The notes under the pieces were generated by a model, which had not been told where the DNA came from, searched no databases, and worked only from the letters and a program-made list of their open reading frames with translations. The translations under genes were made by a program, and so were the position numbers. From assembly GCF_900114655.1 (NCBI RefSeq), contig NZ_FOTT01000007.1, positions 1 to 64,000 on the forward strand: a stretch of DNA of 64,000 bases, read 5' to 3'. Numbering within the stretch: position 1 is the stretch's first letter; each line of letters starts with the position of its first letter. The stretch comes from Candidatus Frackibacter sp. WG13. GTDB taxonomy: Bacteria > Bacillota > Halanaerobiia > Halobacteroidales > Acetohalobiaceae. Below are positions 44,916 to 52,720 of this stretch, piece after piece.

Positions 44916-45235
44916 CCTTATTGCCTCCTATTCACCAAAATAATGAGTAAATAATATGGTACACCCACAAAAAGGTCACCTTTCGCGGCAGAATACATTT
45001 TTCGAAACATCTAAGGTTCGTATCCGCCAAAAATAAGGCTTCCTAATCTATAGGACGTCCTGTCCTGAGATTAGCTCACCACGTCCTGTGGTTCGGCCAT
45101 ATTTTCAGCTCCTACTCACCAAGATGTTGACCGAAAAATGTATGATTTGCTCAATATGACCTTTTTGTGTTCTAATCATTTATAGTCTTAAATGATTCAT
45201 TTATGCTTCATCTAGCTTTTTATGTTTCAATCATA
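44916..45235. other. Intergenic region mreD-PBP2 (320 bp)
   Basis: Almost entirely taken up by the imperfect palindrome at 44966-45169. No coding frame was seen. Confidence 0.6.
44966..45169. repeat. 204-bp imperfect palindrome (MITE-like or structured RNA)
   Basis: Outer arms CACAAAAAGGTCA (44966-44978) and TGACCTTTTTGTG (45157-45169) are exact inverted copies. Inner arms ACATTTTTCG...AACATCT and AGATGTT...CGAAAAATGT pair in register (45122-45141). Further in, AAAATA-GGC matches GCC-TATTTT. The centre has a CTAATCT/AGATTAG hairpin around the palindrome GGACGTCC (45053-45060). It lies inside the cell-shape operon; sequence unrelated to 14420-14592. Confidence 0.75.
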
Positions 45236-45724
45236 TCATTCTTCAAAATATTTATTATTAATAAAGTAAATAGTTGGATATATAGCTAAGGCTAATATAA
45301 GATGATAGACAGTTAATGGAAATATAATCTCTTTAAAATGGTTCCATAACTCAACCTTTAACATAATGTGATCTGTCAATAAAACAACTAAGAGTTGATT
45401 TAGAACTGTAGCTAATATCATAGTAAAAAGAGGAGTAATAATATTTCTATGATATATCTTCTTTTCTAAAAACCCAAATATATAACCTAGAAGCATTTTA
45501 GTTACTGTATTAATCCCAAATAAACCACTAGAGAATACATCCTGTAAAATACCAGCTATAAACCCTATATATGCTCCTTGTCGATAACCATTAAGTAAAG
45601 ATAAGCTAATTACTGTAATTAAAAGTAAGTCTGGAGTTATCCCCCAGACAGGATTAAACGCAAATATAGTGATTTGTAAAATCAATGAAATTAATATTAG
45701 CAGAATATATACTGGATACCGCAT
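45236..45724 (-). CDS. mreD: Rod shape-determining protein MreD
   Basis: 162 residues, five hydrophobic helices, with the MreD-type N-terminus and GITPDLLLITVISLSLLNGYRQGAYIGFIAGILQDVFSS motif region. It is the membrane component of the elongasome. It starts 17 nt after mreC. Confidence 0.93.
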   Translation of the reverse strand: MRYPVYILLILISLILQITIFAFNPVWGITPDLLLITVISLSLLNGYRQGAYIGFIAGILQDVFSSGLFGINTVTKMLLGYIFGFLEKKIYHRNIITPLFTMILATVLNQLLVVLLTDHIMLKVELWNHFKEIIFPLTVYHLILALAIYPTIYFINNKYFEE

Positions 45725-45741
45725 CCATCTGCCTCCTGTAA

Positions 45742-46581
45742 TTAAAAATCAGTAATAACTAACACTTCTTCAAAAGTACCTAAGTCAACAAAAGGTTTTA
45801 ACCTTGCTGAATGGGTTAAACCATAATCTTCAGGTTCTACCTTAACGACTTTACCTATCAAGACTCCTTTAGGGTAAAGCTTAGAAAGTCCTGAAGTTAT
45901 TACTTTATCTCCAACTTCAACATTAGCATCCCAAGGAAGTTTATTCATCTTTAATAAATCTGTTTCTGCTAAACTCCCATTAACTATTCCTATTTCTCGT
46001 GATTCTTTTTTAGCAATTAAGCCACCAATAGTAAAGTTAGAATCATTAAGCAATAGTACCTGAGCACTATAAGTAGAAACCTGCTCCACCCTACCTACTA
46101 AATAACCATTATAAGTAACTACTAACATCTTGGGTTCTAGCCCAGACTTGCTACCACGATTAATAGTTACTATCTGGGACCAGTTATCAGCACTCTTGCC
46201 AATAACCTTAGCACCAATAAAAGTAAATGGTTTTCGAATTTTGAATTCTAACAGTTCTCGTAATCTATCATTTAACTTTGCTGTTTCGTTCAATTGGTGT
46301 ATCTTCCAGTTCAACTTTTTAACTTTCTTTTGTAACCTGTTATTCTCTTCTTTTACTTCTTTGTAGTTAAGTAAAACATTAAGAGTATCATTAAAAGTAT
46401 CATTGACCCAATTTATCACACCTAAAAATGGGGCGACCGCATCAATGACTAAACCTTCTCCCCAATCTTTTTCAGGAGCCACAGCTCCAACCAAATTAAC
46501 CAAAGTTAAGATCAAAATCAGCATTACTAAGATTAAAATGAAACGATGATGTTTTTTGAATAAACCAGCCAAGCATACCAC
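45742..46581 (-). CDS. mreC: Rod shape-determining protein MreC
   Basis: About 279 residues: a short cytoplasmic N-terminus, one membrane helix (about 12-31), a coiled coil (about 75-105: KEENNRLQKKVKKL) and the beta-barrel domain (GKSADNWSQIVTINRGSKSGLEP). It links cytoplasmic MreB to the wall enzymes. The start is uncertain: GTG at 46581 or a TTG three codons later both have weak GGGTGG-like sites. Confidence 0.94.
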   Translation of the reverse strand: MVCLAGLFKKHHRFILILVMLILILTLVNLVGAVAPEKDWGEGLVIDAVAPFLGVINWVNDTFNDTLNVLLNYKEVKEENNRLQKKVKKLNWKIHQLNETAKLNDRLRELLEFKIRKPFTFIGAKVIGKSADNWSQIVTINRGSKSGLEPKMLVVTYNGYLVGRVEQVSTYSAQVLLLNDSNFTIGGLIAKKESREIGIVNGSLAETDLLKMNKLPWDANVEVGDKVITSGLSKLYPKGVLIGKVVKVEPEDYGLTHSARLKPFVDLGTFEEVLVITDF

Positions 46582-46606
46582 CCACTTTAAGATACTTTCT
46601 TATATT

Positions 46607-47647
46607 CTAGGATAAACGTTTAGGACTAATTAAAACATCTCGTAAAGTATTTAATTCATCTAACACCTTGCCAGTTCCATGCACAACACAATTAAGTGGG
46701 TCTTCAGCTAGATAGACCGGCATTCCGGTTTCTTCACATAGTAACTGATCTAACCCGGTTAATAGTGAACCTCCTCCAGCCATGATAATACCTCTATCCA
46801 TAATATCAGCAGATAACTCCGGAGGTGTTCGCTCTAAAGTATCTTTTACTGCTCTTATTATATCGTCTACCGGTTCTATTAATGCTTCTTTAATCTCTCC
46901 CGCACTGACCTTAATTGTCTTTGGTAAACCATTAACTAAATCTCTACCTCTAATATCTACTTCTTTATTCTCTTCAGTTCCATAAACCGAACCAATCTCC
47001 ATCTTAACAGATTCAGCAGTTCTTTCACCGATCATTAAATTATATTGACCTTTAATATAATTAACAATCGCCTCATCCATTTCATCACCGCCGATTCGAA
47101 TCGATTGCTTAGTAACTATACCGCCTAAAGAAACAACGGCTACTTCAGTAGTTCCTCCACCTATATCAACTACCATATTACCTGTTGGTTCATGAACAGG
47201 AAGTCCAGCTCCAATTGCAGCAGCCATAGGTTCTTCAATCAAATATGCTTCTCTTGCTCCAGCATGTAAAGCAGCATCAATTACTGCTCTCTTTTCTACT
47301 TCAGTTACCCCGGAAGGAACACAAACGATAATTCTAGGTCTTACTAATCGCTTTCTTTTATGTGCTTTAGTAATAAAATGTCTTAACATCTTTTCTGTAA
47401 TCTCAAAATTAGCAATAACTCCGTCTTTCATAGGCCTAATTGCCACAATATTGCCTGGAGTTCTACCAATCATCTTCTTTGCTTCATCGCCTACTTTTAA
47501 AACTTCTTGACTATCTTGCCTAATTGCTACTACTGAAGGTTCTGTAATTAAAACACCTTTCCCTTTAATATAAACCAATGTATTAGCCGTACCTAAGTCA
47601 ATCCCCATATCTCTAGAAAATGGCGCAGTTAAAAAGTTCATTACCAT
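46607..47647 (-). CDS. mreB: Actin-like rod shape protein MreB
   Basis: 346 residues. Actin-family nucleotide motifs: [51 protein letters not shown] and MAGGGSLL. It forms filaments beneath the inner membrane that orient side-wall synthesis. First of mreBCD. An ATG two codons in ([15 protein letters not shown]) is also possible. Confidence 0.97.
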   Translation of the reverse strand: MVMNFLTAPFSRDMGIDLGTANTLVYIKGKGVLITEPSVVAIRQDSQEVLKVGDEAKKMIGRTPGNIVAIRPMKDGVIANFEITEKMLRHFITKAHKRKRLVRPRIIVCVPSGVTEVEKRAVIDAALHAGAREAYLIEEPMAAAIGAGLPVHEPTGNMVVDIGGGTTEVAVVSLGGIVTKQSIRIGGDEMDEAIVNYIKGQYNLMIGERTAESVKMEIGSVYGTEENKEVDIRGRDLVNGLPKTIKVSAGEIKEALIEPVDDIIRAVKDTLERTPPELSADIMDRGIIMAGGGSLLTGLDQLLCEETGMPVYLAEDPLNCVVHGTGKVLDELNTLRDVLISPKRLS

Positions 47648-47672
47648 CTTTATTTGCTCCTTTCTCCCAACT

Positions 47673-48380
47673 TTATTTAAAATGACCTCTCTCTTTAAGA
47701 CTAATATAATCTTTATTACCGATAATTAAATGGTCTAAAACTTCAATGCCAACTAATCTGCCAACTTCATATAATCTTTTAGTCACCTTAATATCTTCAG
47801 TACTAGGTTCAGGATTCCCACTAGGATGATTATGCGCTAAGATAATTGCTGCACTGCTACGTTTAATCGCAGGCTTGAATACTTCCCGTGGGTGAACAAT
47901 AGAATTATTTAAACTACCTACTGAGATCTCTTCTATAGAGATTACTTGATTCTTGGTATCCAACAATAGAATAACAAAGTGCTCCTTACCTAAAAAGGAT
48001 AATTTAGCTAATAGCAAGTTAGCAACATCACGAGGCGAAGTAATCACCTGCTTCTCGCTTTCAAAACTAGCCATCCTAATACGACGACCTAACTCGATAG
48101 TAGCAGTGATTTGAGCTGCCTTAGCTACTCCAACCCCTTTAACTTCTTTAAGTTCTTCAATACTCAACTCTTTTATGAACTTCAATCCACCAGCATGCGT
48201 CAACAATTTATTAGCTAACTCTACAGCTGTATCGGTCTTAGTTCCTGTTCTAATAATTAAAGCTAATAATTCTGCTGTAGACATAGCCTCAGGACCAAAC
48301 TTAACTAATTTTTCTCTTGGCCTCTCTTCTTTCGGTAAATCCTTAATCGTCAAATTATATTCCACCAAACATGTCACCAA
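47673..48380 (-). CDS. radC: RadC/JAB-domain protein
   Basis: About 235 residues. N-terminal helix-hairpin-helix part ([34 protein letters not shown]) and a JAB metalloprotease-like domain with [15 protein letters not shown], the zinc motif. Despite its name a role in DNA repair is unproven. Candidate starts are TTG 48380, GTG 48377 and GTG 48365; the last fits family N-termini best. It lies between maf and mreB, the usual order. Confidence 0.93.
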   Translation of the reverse strand: MVTCLVEYNLTIKDLPKEERPREKLVKFGPEAMSTAELLALIIRTGTKTDTAVELANKLLTHAGGLKFIKELSIEELKEVKGVGVAKAAQITATIELGRRIRMASFESEKQVITSPRDVANLLLAKLSFLGKEHFVILLLDTKNQVISIEEISVGSLNNSIVHPREVFKPAIKRSSAAIILAHNHPSGNPEPSTEDIKVTKRLYEVGRLVGIEVLDHLIIGNKDYISLKERGHFK

Positions 48381-48387
48381 CCTTCTT

Positions 48388-48963
48388 TCAGACTAACCGA
48401 TAACCTAATTCTTGACAGATTACAAATAACTTTGTTAAAGGTAAGCCGACAACATTAGAGAATGAACCAGTAATCTTATCTACAAAGATTGCTCCTCTTT
48501 CTTGAATAGCATATGCTCCTGCTTTATCCATTGGTTCACCTGTTGCAATATAGTCCGAAATCTCCTGGTTGGTAAATTGACGCATAGTTACTTCTGTCAC
48601 TTCATAAATCACTTTCTGGTTAAGAGTATTAGTATCAATAACTGCTAATCCTGTTATTACTTGATGTTCTTTTCCACTTAACTTAGATAACATCGTAAAA
48701 GCCTCATCCTTAGAATTAGGCTTGCCTAAAACTTCGTCTTCATAAACTACAATAGTATCAGCACCAATAACTAAACTATTCCCTACTCTTTTAGCTACAT
48801 TCTTCGCCTTAGATAAAGCTAAATGCCGTGCTAGTTTAGTAGGACTTTTAATCCTAATCTGACCCTCATCTATATTACTTGGAATTGTAACAAAATCCAC
48901 ACCAATCTGTTCTAATAATTCTTGTCTTCGTGGTGAAGCAGAGGCTAGTACTATTTTTTTCAT
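48388..48963 (-). CDS. maf: Maf-type nucleoside triphosphate pyrophosphatase
   Basis: 191 residues from the ATG at 48963, which has GGAGG upstream. Maf motifs: LASASPRRQELL near the N-terminus, VIGADTIV, LGKPNSKDEA, and GEPMDKAGAYAIQ. It hydrolyses non-canonical or dTTP/UTP nucleotides and is linked to septum control in Bacillus. It precedes radC by a few bases. Confidence 0.95.
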   Translation of the reverse strand: MKKIVLASASPRRQELLEQIGVDFVTIPSNIDEGQIRIKSPTKLARHLALSKAKNVAKRVGNSLVIGADTIVVYEDEVLGKPNSKDEAFTMLSKLSGKEHQVITGLAVIDTNTLNQKVIYEVTEVTMRQFTNQEISDYIATGEPMDKAGAYAIQERGAIFVDKITGSFSNVVGLPLTKLFVICQELGYRLV

Positions 48964-49038
48964 TATCACTCCTCCATCTGCTATAAAAAAGACACTATTA
49001 AACTGACTTCTTCATTACTACGTAAATTCCTGTTTAAA

Positions 49039-49545
49039 TCAAAGATTTAATCTTAAATGTTCTTCTAAATAGATAACTGCTAAACCAATAAATATTCCCG
49101 TAGGTAAAGCAAATAATAATAGATAAGGTAAATAATAAATTATACCCCAGTTATCTATAATTAAATATGCTACTAATATTTGACCAACATTATGGGCCAC
49201 GGCACCTAACAAACTAACTCCTATTAAACTAAATTTATCATTTAAATACTTATACGCCAAAGCCATTAAAGTAAAGCTTAATAAACCACCAGCTAAGCTC
49301 AAATAAAAACTAGTAGTCATGAACGTACCAATTAAAAAGGAAGAGATGATAGTTCTCAATAATAATACCTGAAAACCAGCGCTGTAGCCAAATAATACCA
49401 ATGATAATAAGATCATAATATTAGATAGACCTAGCTTAGCTCCAGGTACTATGATTGAAGTAGGGATTAATGCCTCAATCATATGCACTACTACAGCTAA
49501 AGAAGCAAATAGAGATATATATAACAAACGTTTATATTCAATCAC
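49039..49545 (-). CDS. Gx transporter family membrane protein (HepT-I-like)
   Basis: 168 residues, about five hydrophobic segments. The pattern IEALIPTSIIVPGAKLGLSNI and VSLLGAVAHNVGQILVAYLI matches the Gx transporter family (often labelled heptaprenyl diphosphate synthase component I), an ECF S-component-like group. Substrate unknown. It frequently sits beside an ApbE-like or FMN-binding gene in Firmicutes; here apbE is about 8 kb away. Upstream of maf, same strand. Confidence 0.82.
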   Translation of the reverse strand: MIEYKRLLYISLFASLAVVVHMIEALIPTSIIVPGAKLGLSNIMILLSLVLFGYSAGFQVLLLRTIISSFLIGTFMTTSFYLSLAGGLLSFTLMALAYKYLNDKFSLIGVSLLGAVAHNVGQILVAYLIIDNWGIIYYLPYLLLFALPTGIFIGLAVIYLEEHLRLNL

Positions 49546-49660
49546 AATCTCCCCTTCTTCCTTCCTATTTATTATAACAAAACAAATTGAATAATAATCA
49601 AGTTTTAAATTATAATTGGAATTTATCCAACATAAGTAATCTTACTCTTTTAACCTAAAA

Positions 49661-50155
49661 TTATTTATCTATTACTTCTTGCACAATTAGGTCTACTACC
49701 TTATTGATTTCTTCATCAGCAAATAACTTGTTAGAATTATCCTTATTCTCAACAATAGTCAGTACCTTATCATCATCTAAGTCAAATAAAGGTTTAGCAA
49801 ATTTAGTTGGTCGAAATATCTCTATCTTTGGTTTATCACCTGTCTTATATCCTTCAGTTATAACCAAATCAATATCTTCACTGATATAATTAGCAAGTAT
49901 GTCATCTAAACCAACCTCTGTATCCAATTCTCTAATCATAGCTAATCTATTCTTAGCCGATAAGATAACTGTTTCAGCGCCAGCTTTACGATGTTTCCAA
50001 CTATCCTTTCCTGGCTTATCTATTTCAAAGTTATGAGCATCGTGTTTAATCGTTGCTACCTTATAGCCCCTCTTTATTACTTTAGGAATTAATTGCTCTA
50101 AAAAAGTAGTCTTCCCCGAACCAGAATTCCCTACAATAGATACAACCGGTAACAC
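49661..50155 (-). CDS. mobB: Molybdopterin-guanine dinucleotide biosynthesis GTPase MobB
   Basis: 164 residues. P-loop VGNSGSGKTTF near the N-terminus, then IKHDAHNFEIDKPGKDSWKHRKAGAE, a MobB signature, and VITEGYK. It assists attachment of GMP to molybdopterin for enzymes such as NapA. GTG start at 50155 with a GGTGGTG site. It follows the Fe-S gene of the nap cluster. Confidence 0.95.
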   Translation of the reverse strand: MLPVVSIVGNSGSGKTTFLEQLIPKVIKRGYKVATIKHDAHNFEIDKPGKDSWKHRKAGAETVILSAKNRLAMIRELDTEVGLDDILANYISEDIDLVITEGYKTGDKPKIEIFRPTKFAKPLFDLDDDKVLTIVENKDNSNKLFADEEINKVVDLIVQEVIDK

Positions 50156-50281
50156 CTAAAATCACCACCTATTAGTTCTAATAACACAAATTAGAATTTT
50201 AATACTTTAAACTCCATAAACATTCTTCTTCATAATTAGAGAAAATTCCTTTAAGTTATAGCTATTATTTAAAACAAATTC

Positions 50282-51412
50282 CTAGATTATCACTTCTGCT
50301 ACGTATTGACAATTAAAACAGACTTTTTGCTCATTTTTAGCTGTATAAAACTCATCATCACATTGTTGACATCTAGCCTTATATCCAGAAAATAACTCAT
50401 AATGCCTATCTAAATCATTCGCTGCAAGTTGAACCTTATTATTATTCTTAAAATCAGTCAATCTTACAGCATTATAGAAACAACTAATCTCACATAACTG
50501 ACACGAAGTACAAAATAATGGGTTAAATTTAAAAGTTAAACGCTCCTCTTCTTCTTCTACCTTAAGCGCATCGGTTGGACAAAGATGACTACAACCTTGA
50601 CAGAAATCACAGTCAGAACTAAATTCAAGCCAAGGCAAGTTAGTTGATCTTATATCTAAGCTTTTTATTAATTGTAATAATCTATCCTGTTTTGAAGGAA
50701 GAGCTCCCTTGTCCTTGAGCTGCTTAGCACTTGCTTGTCTAACTCCTTTTCTTAAGACTTTAAAAAGATCACGCCGATTAAAACTTTCTTCTGAAGTTTG
50801 GCTATTATTAGCCTCTATCTTATTAAATTTTAATGAACTTCTTTTTTCTTCTATCGGCTCATCATTAGTATAATAAATTCGGTTCTGAATGGAATTTGCT
50901 TGTAGTAAGTCTTGGCAAGTAGACAATACTTCTTTAAATAATTCTTCTCCAATTTGCATTTTACAATCTGTACAATCTGTATCTACAATCCAAATATCTG
51001 TTGCTCCTGCTAATAGACCTTCTAAGAGCAACTTCTCATCTAGTCTTCCTAAACATACTATTTCTAATCCATCCTTAAACTTCCTTTTATGTTGAGAACA
51101 ATAGATTTTAAGCCTAGATTCTTTATTTGCTAAATTCCTAATTTCACTAGTTAATTTAGCATTAGACCCTTCTAAGATATTAAAGACTCCTGTCGGACAG
51201 ACTTGATAACAGAATCCGCAACTGTTACAATTATCTTTTTTGACTATTAATTTTCTGCCTTCAACGTTAATTATACTATTAGGACAGACTTCAGCGCATC
51301 TATTACAAACCTTTTGCTTAAAACGATAATTCAGACATAATTCCTCTTTAACCTCTAATCGTGTTAAATTAAAATTACTAAATAATTCGAATATCTTTCC
51401 TAATCCTAACAT
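50282..51412 (-). CDS. Multi-cluster 4Fe-4S protein of the nap locus
   Basis: About 376 residues from the ATG at 51412 (GAGGAGA upstream; an earlier in-frame TTG is unlikely). Two N-terminal clusters (CNRCAEVCP, CNSCGFCYQVCP) are followed by a middle domain with CxDCxxC-like DTDCTDCK. An internal NRRDLFKVLR resembles a twin-arginine motif but is near residue 210. Two more clusters follow (CDFCQGCSHLCP, CTSCQLCEISC) and the chain ends in a zinc-ribbon-like CxxC...CxxC. No signal peptide. It starts 4 nt after the next gene's stop, so they are co-translated. Probable cytoplasmic electron carrier or maturation protein for the Nap system (NapF-like in context); function inferred. Confidence 0.8.
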   Translation of the reverse strand: MLGLGKIFELFSNFNLTRLEVKEELCLNYRFKQKVCNRCAEVCPNSIINVEGRKLIVKKDNCNSCGFCYQVCPTGVFNILEGSNAKLTSEIRNLANKESRLKIYCSQHKRKFKDGLEIVCLGRLDEKLLLEGLLAGATDIWIVDTDCTDCKMQIGEELFKEVLSTCQDLLQANSIQNRIYYTNDEPIEEKRSSLKFNKIEANNSQTSEESFNRRDLFKVLRKGVRQASAKQLKDKGALPSKQDRLLQLIKSLDIRSTNLPWLEFSSDCDFCQGCSHLCPTDALKVEEEEERLTFKFNPLFCTSCQLCEISCFYNAVRLTDFKNNNKVQLAANDLDRHYELFSGYKARCQQCDDEFYTAKNEQKVCFNCQYVAEVII

Positions 51413-51416
51413 AACC

Positions 51417-51926
51417 TTATCTCTCCTCAATCTTCTTCAAAATATAATTAGGCTTGATAACTCCTGAATTAGGTAATGAATTGTTCGCTATTAAATTTTT
51501 TTCTTTGTTAGATAATTCAACTTCTTGCTTTAATTCTATAGCCTGCATTAAACAACTCTCTACACATTTCGGTAACATCTTATTATTTAATCTATCTAAG
51601 CAAAGATCACATTTGTAAGTCTTCATCTTAGTTTCTGAAAAATAAGGTGCTTGGTATAAACATCGTTTGGCACAACGCTTACAGCCAATACATTCTTCTG
51701 AATTAACGGTTACTATCCCATCTTGTGGTCGCTTATTAATTGCATTAACTGGACATACCTCTTGACAAAGCGGTTCTTGACAGTGGTTACATGAAATAGA
51801 AATAGGATGAGGAAGTACTCTTCTTAATTGTCCATCTATTTCTTCGTTTTTTTGTACACAAGCAATTACACAACTGTTACATTCTGTACATAACTCTTGA
51901 TTAAAGATAAAATAATACTGGGTCAT
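51417..51926 (-). CDS. DmsB/NapG-type four-cluster 4Fe-4S protein
   Basis: 169 residues. Four Cys clusters in the DmsB/HycB pattern: CTECNSCVIACVQKN, CNHCQEPLCQEVCP, CIGCKRCAKRC and CDLC...CVESC. In this superfamily such subunits pass electrons to or from a molybdoenzyme. It has no Tat or Sec signal, so it is either cytoplasmic or exported with a partner. It follows tatA and is coupled to the next Fe-S gene. Confidence 0.87.
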   Translation of the reverse strand: MTQYYFIFNQELCTECNSCVIACVQKNEEIDGQLRRVLPHPISISCNHCQEPLCQEVCPVNAINKRPQDGIVTVNSEECIGCKRCAKRCLYQAPYFSETKMKTYKCDLCLDRLNNKMLPKCVESCLMQAIELKQEVELSNKEKNLIANNSLPNSGVIKPNYILKKIEER

Positions 51927-51955
51927 CTGTTGTCCCTTCCTTAATCTTTATTATT

Positions 51956-51989
51956 TAAAAATCCTACGCCTAAAATTTAGACGTAGGAA
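51956..51989 (-). terminator. Terminator after tatA
   Basis: Minus-strand hairpin TCCTACG/CGTAGGA followed by TTTTTAA, 26 nt after tatA. It lies between tatA and the Fe-S genes. Confidence 0.85.
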
Positions 51990-52014
51990 TTTTATAATTA
52001 CTTTTTATTATAGC

Positions 52015-52179
52015 TTACTCTTCATCTTTATCCTTTTCAGTATCAATCGCTGTTGCATCTTTAAATTCTCTAATTCCATCACCAACTGCTTTTCCTATCT
52101 CTGGCAACTTACTAGGACCAAAAATAACTAAAGCAATAACTAAAATCAAGATTAATTCTGTAGGGCCTAATCCAAACAT
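52015..52179 (-). CDS. tatA: Twin-arginine translocase subunit TatA
   Basis: 54 residues starting [13 protein letters not shown]. Short N-terminal helix, the [14 protein letters not shown] hinge, an amphipathic helix (DGIREFKDA) and an acidic tail. TatA forms the protein-conducting part of the Tat system, which exports folded cofactor-containing enzymes. Its place next to a Tat-dependent NapA suggests a dedicated copy. GGGGG ribosome site before the ATG. It has its own promoter (52289-52317). Confidence 0.95.
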   Translation of the reverse strand: MFGLGPTELILILVIALVIFGPSKLPEIGKAVGDGIREFKDATAIDTEKDKDEE

Positions 52180-52288
52180 TTTATTTCCCCCTTTGAATTT
52201 TAATTATTATTCTTTATTTGCTTCTTTCTAAAGTTAAGTAAGGTCATTAAACAACAAATTAGTCAAGTCAATAATATATGTTATCTTT

Positions 52289-52317
52289 ATTCTAACATAG
52301 GTAACCCTAAATATCAA
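52289..52317 (-). promoter_or_regulatory. tatA: Promoter of tatA
   Basis: Minus strand TTGATA (52312-52317), 17-nt spacer, TAGAAT (52289-52294). It lies downstream of the nap operon terminator, so tatA can be made independently. Confidence 0.7.
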
Positions 52318-52359
52318 TTAGTAAATATTAAAGATAATGTTAAGTTACTGCAGAGTTAC

Positions 52360-52398
52360 AAAAAGCTCTACACCTAAATACTAAGTGTAGAGCTTTTA
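52360..52398 (-). terminator. Terminator of the napD-napA-napB-like operon
   Basis: Minus-strand hairpin AGCTCTACAC/GTGTAGAGCT followed by TTTTTG, about 25 nt after the mini-NapB stop. Confidence 0.9.
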
Positions 52399-52418
52399 TT
52401 AGCCTACTTAGTTTAAAA

Positions 52419-52703
52419 CTATTCTGTAACGTGACAACTTACACAGTTAGGACGTTCTGGATGAGAAGTTACGGTTGCTCCCATAACTCCCTTTTCGTGA
52501 CAAGCTAAACAGTCTTGTCTATCTTCTATACTATGAGGTACAGTGGGTGGATACCCTTCGTTAGGGATAGCTTCTGCTTCTACTTTAAAATCTTTCTTCA
52601 ACGCTTTCTTTACTCTTGGGTCATCTGGGTTACAACCAGTTAATACTAATAAACCTAATACAAGAACCAATAGTCCTATGATTAACTTCTTATTATTTAT
52701 CAT
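52419..52703 (-). CDS. Mini-NapB: diheme c-type lipoprotein
   Basis: 94 residues from the ATG at 52703 (GGAGG 8 nt upstream; an earlier GTG is less likely). A hydrophobic leader ends in the lipobox LTGC, so the mature protein should be lipid-anchored. The remaining about 70 residues hold two CxxCH motifs (CLACH, CVSCH). They also hold NapB-type distal ligand contexts (PPTVPHS before the first, VTSHPERP before the second). NapB passes electrons to NapA; usual NapB is soluble and about 130-150 residues. This one is the NapB core alone on a lipid anchor. It directly follows napA (18 nt). Confidence 0.85.
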   Translation of the reverse strand: MINNKKLIIGLLVLVLGLLVLTGCNPDDPRVKKALKKDFKVEAEAIPNEGYPPTVPHSIEDRQDCLACHEKGVMGATVTSHPERPNCVSCHVTE

Positions 52704-52720
52704 CTTATTCACCTCCGGAG

